This document shows, piece after piece, positions 46,654 to 47,769 of a stretch of DNA of 47,769 nucleotides. This DNA comes from Desulfobacterales bacterium (GTDB lineage Bacteria > Desulfobacterota > Desulfobacteria > Desulfobacterales > SpSt-501), in assembly GCA_030834695.1 (NCBI GenBank), contig JAUQXK010000130.1:1-47769 (forward strand), given 5' to 3'. The notes beneath the pieces are model-generated. The model ran no database searches. It saw only the letters and a list, made by a program, of their open reading frames with translations, and was not told where the DNA came from. The position numbers were made by a program, and so were the translations under genes. The number at the start of each line of letters is the position of its first letter. The first letter of the stretch is position 1.

Positions 46654-47769
46654 ATGATAGACCAATATCTCCAGGCGTTTGCCACCGTCCTCCTTCCGCA
46701 AAATCTGCTGGCCATGGTGCTCGGATCCCTCTGGGGGCTCTTGGCCGGGGCCCTGCCGGGCATCAGCACTTCGATGGGGGTCGTGCTGCTTCTGTCGTTC
46801 ACCTATTCGTTGTCGCCCATGACCGCCTTCGTACTGCTCATCGGCGCTTACCTCGGGGGTATCACCGGCGGATCCATTACCTCGATCCTCTTCGGCATTC
46901 CGGGCGAGCCGTCTTCGGTGCCCACCGTGATCGAGGGCCACGCCATCGCCAAGCAGGGCCGGCCCGCTTATGCCTTGTGGGTTTATTTGCTGTGCTCGAT
47001 TTTCGGCGGAACGTTCAGCGTAGTGTTCATGATCGTGGCCACGCCCCTGATCGCCAGCTTCGCCCTGAAATTCGGACCGGCCGAGTATTTCGCGCTGACC
47101 GTCCTCGGCTTGAGCGTCGTCTCGGGCCTTTCGGGCGGGTCCATGCTGAAAGGATTCCTCTCCTGCTTTTTAGGGCTGTTCCTGGCGACTATCGGAACCG
47201 ACGGCATCACCGGCGAGGAACGCTACACCTTCGACACCGTCACTCTGCTGGGCGGCATCAACTTCGTGGTGGCGATGGTCGGCCTGCTGGCGGTGTCCGA
47301 AATTTTTATCGAGGCGGAGGAACCCTTCAAGGAATACAAGGGCGGCGTCGAGTACCGGGGCATGCTGAGCGAGTTTCCGCCATTTTCCCTTTTCAAGAAA
47401 TACCTGCTGACCATGATCCGCTCTCCGATCATCGGGACCATCGTCGGGGCGCTGCCGGGCGCCGGGGCGACCATCGCCGCCTTTCTCGCGTACGGCGAGG
47501 CGGCCCGGACCGCCAAGCACGAGCCGGAGAAATTCGGCAAGGGCGCTGTGGAAGGGCTGATGGCCGCCGAATGCGCCAACAATGCCTCCACCGGCGGTTC
47601 CATGACCATCCTGCTTTCACTGGGGATCCCCGGCAGCAACACCACCGCCATGATGATCGCGGCCTTCATGATCCACGGCATGCAGCCCGGCCCGCTGCTG
47701 CTCACACAGCGGCCGGACATCGTCTACGGGATTTTTGTCGCCATGCTGCTGACGAACCTGCTGCTGCTG
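46654..47769 (+). CDS. tctA: Tripartite tricarboxylate transporter large subunit (partial)
   Basis: The frame runs to the window end (372 codons; family about 500), so the 3' end is missing. GALPGISTSMGVVLLLSF (about 32-49) and GALPGAGATIAAFLAYGEA (about 264-282) are the paired PG-x-G motifs of the two homologous halves; GGITGGSITSILFGIPGEPSSVPT and ECANNASTGGSMTILLSLGIPGS are further TctA segments. GGGAGG lies 9-10 nt before ATG 46654. Forms the channel with TctB. Confidence 0.93.
   Translation, partial: MIDQYLQAFATVLLPQNLLAMVLGSLWGLLAGALPGISTSMGVVLLLSFTYSLSPMTAFVLLIGAYLGGITGGSITSILFGIPGEPSSVPTVIEGHAIAKQGRPAYALWVYLLCSIFGGTFSVVFMIVATPLIASFALKFGPAEYFALTVLGLSVVSGLSGGSMLKGFLSCFLGLFLATIGTDGITGEERYTFDTVTLLGGINFVVAMVGLLAVSEIFIEAEEPFKEYKGGVEYRGMLSEFPPFSLFKKYLLTMIRSPIIGTIVGALPGAGATIAAFLAYGEAARTAKHEPEKFGKGAVEGLMAAECANNASTGGSMTILLSLGIPGSNTTAMMIAAFMIHGMQPGPLLLTQRPDIVYGIFVAMLLTNLLLL

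Noticed and set aside
1-47769. tRNA, rRNA or intact insertion sequence
   Set aside because: No cloverleaf, rRNA-like stretch or transposase motif was seen on either strand by eye.

Overview
The window looks like a chromosomal piece of a GC-rich, anaerobic Desulfobacterota (former Deltaproteobacteria) genome. This is inferred from gene content only: an exosortase/VPxPA-CTERM exopolysaccharide system, several HDOD, IHF and heptose genes, and a TctABC/TcuAB carboxylate cluster. No rRNA, tRNA, CRISPR array or intact transposase was found.

Region 1 (1-11.9 kb, + strand) is an exopolysaccharide (EPS) assembly block. It holds a flippase, a Wzy-like polymerase, a secreted protein that resembles GH56 hyaluronidases, two GT4 and two GT2 glycosyltransferases, a WcaF-type acyltransferase, an exosortase fused to an EpsI domain, and a WecA-like initiating phosphoglycosyl transferase. 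About 1.4-5.6 kb is strikingly AT-rich against a GC-rich background, which suggests an acquired glycan cassette.

Region 2 (11.9-17.6 kb) is a variable island. It contains an unrecognised minus-strand gene that seems to start at ATT, an AIPR-family defence gene packaged like an integron gene cassette with a recognisable attC site, a remnant of a second EpsI domain, an AbiEi-type antitoxin next to a truncated toxin remnant, and a HicAB toxin-antitoxin pair. A 57-bp direct repeat flanks the toxin-antitoxin part. A second, full-length paralogue of the WecA-like gene follows (17.6-19.3 kb), so the island sits between the two copies of what looks like a duplicated exosortase-transferase unit.

Region 3 (19.5-27.1 kb, + strand) has a fumarase-like small protein, IHF alpha, a SLC13/P-type permease overlapping an eIF2B-like gene, a zinc-ribbon/HDOD protein, and gmhA-hldE for ADP-heptose synthesis.

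Region 4 (27.2-36.2 kb, - strand) is the second half of the EPS/exosortase system: prsT, a Wza-like exporter, an outer-membrane beta-barrel, a Wzz-type chain-length protein, a CpsD-like kinase and an ExeA-like ATPase, expressed from a clear sigma-70 promoter. A VPIPSA-CTERM protein, the probable exosortase substrate, is encoded separately behind a near-perfect sigma-54 promoter.

Region 5 (36.8-47.8 kb) begins with a SPOR lipoprotein. A tricarboxylate module follows: TcuA/TcuB tricarballylate dehydrogenase and electron-transfer partner, an isocitrate/isopropylmalate-type dehydrogenase, a PrpF isomerase, a PrpR-like sigma-54 activator, and the tripartite transporter tctC-tctB-tctA (tctA is cut by the window end). 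Together these could import and isomerise or oxidise a tricarballylate/aconitate-type acid into the TCA pathway.
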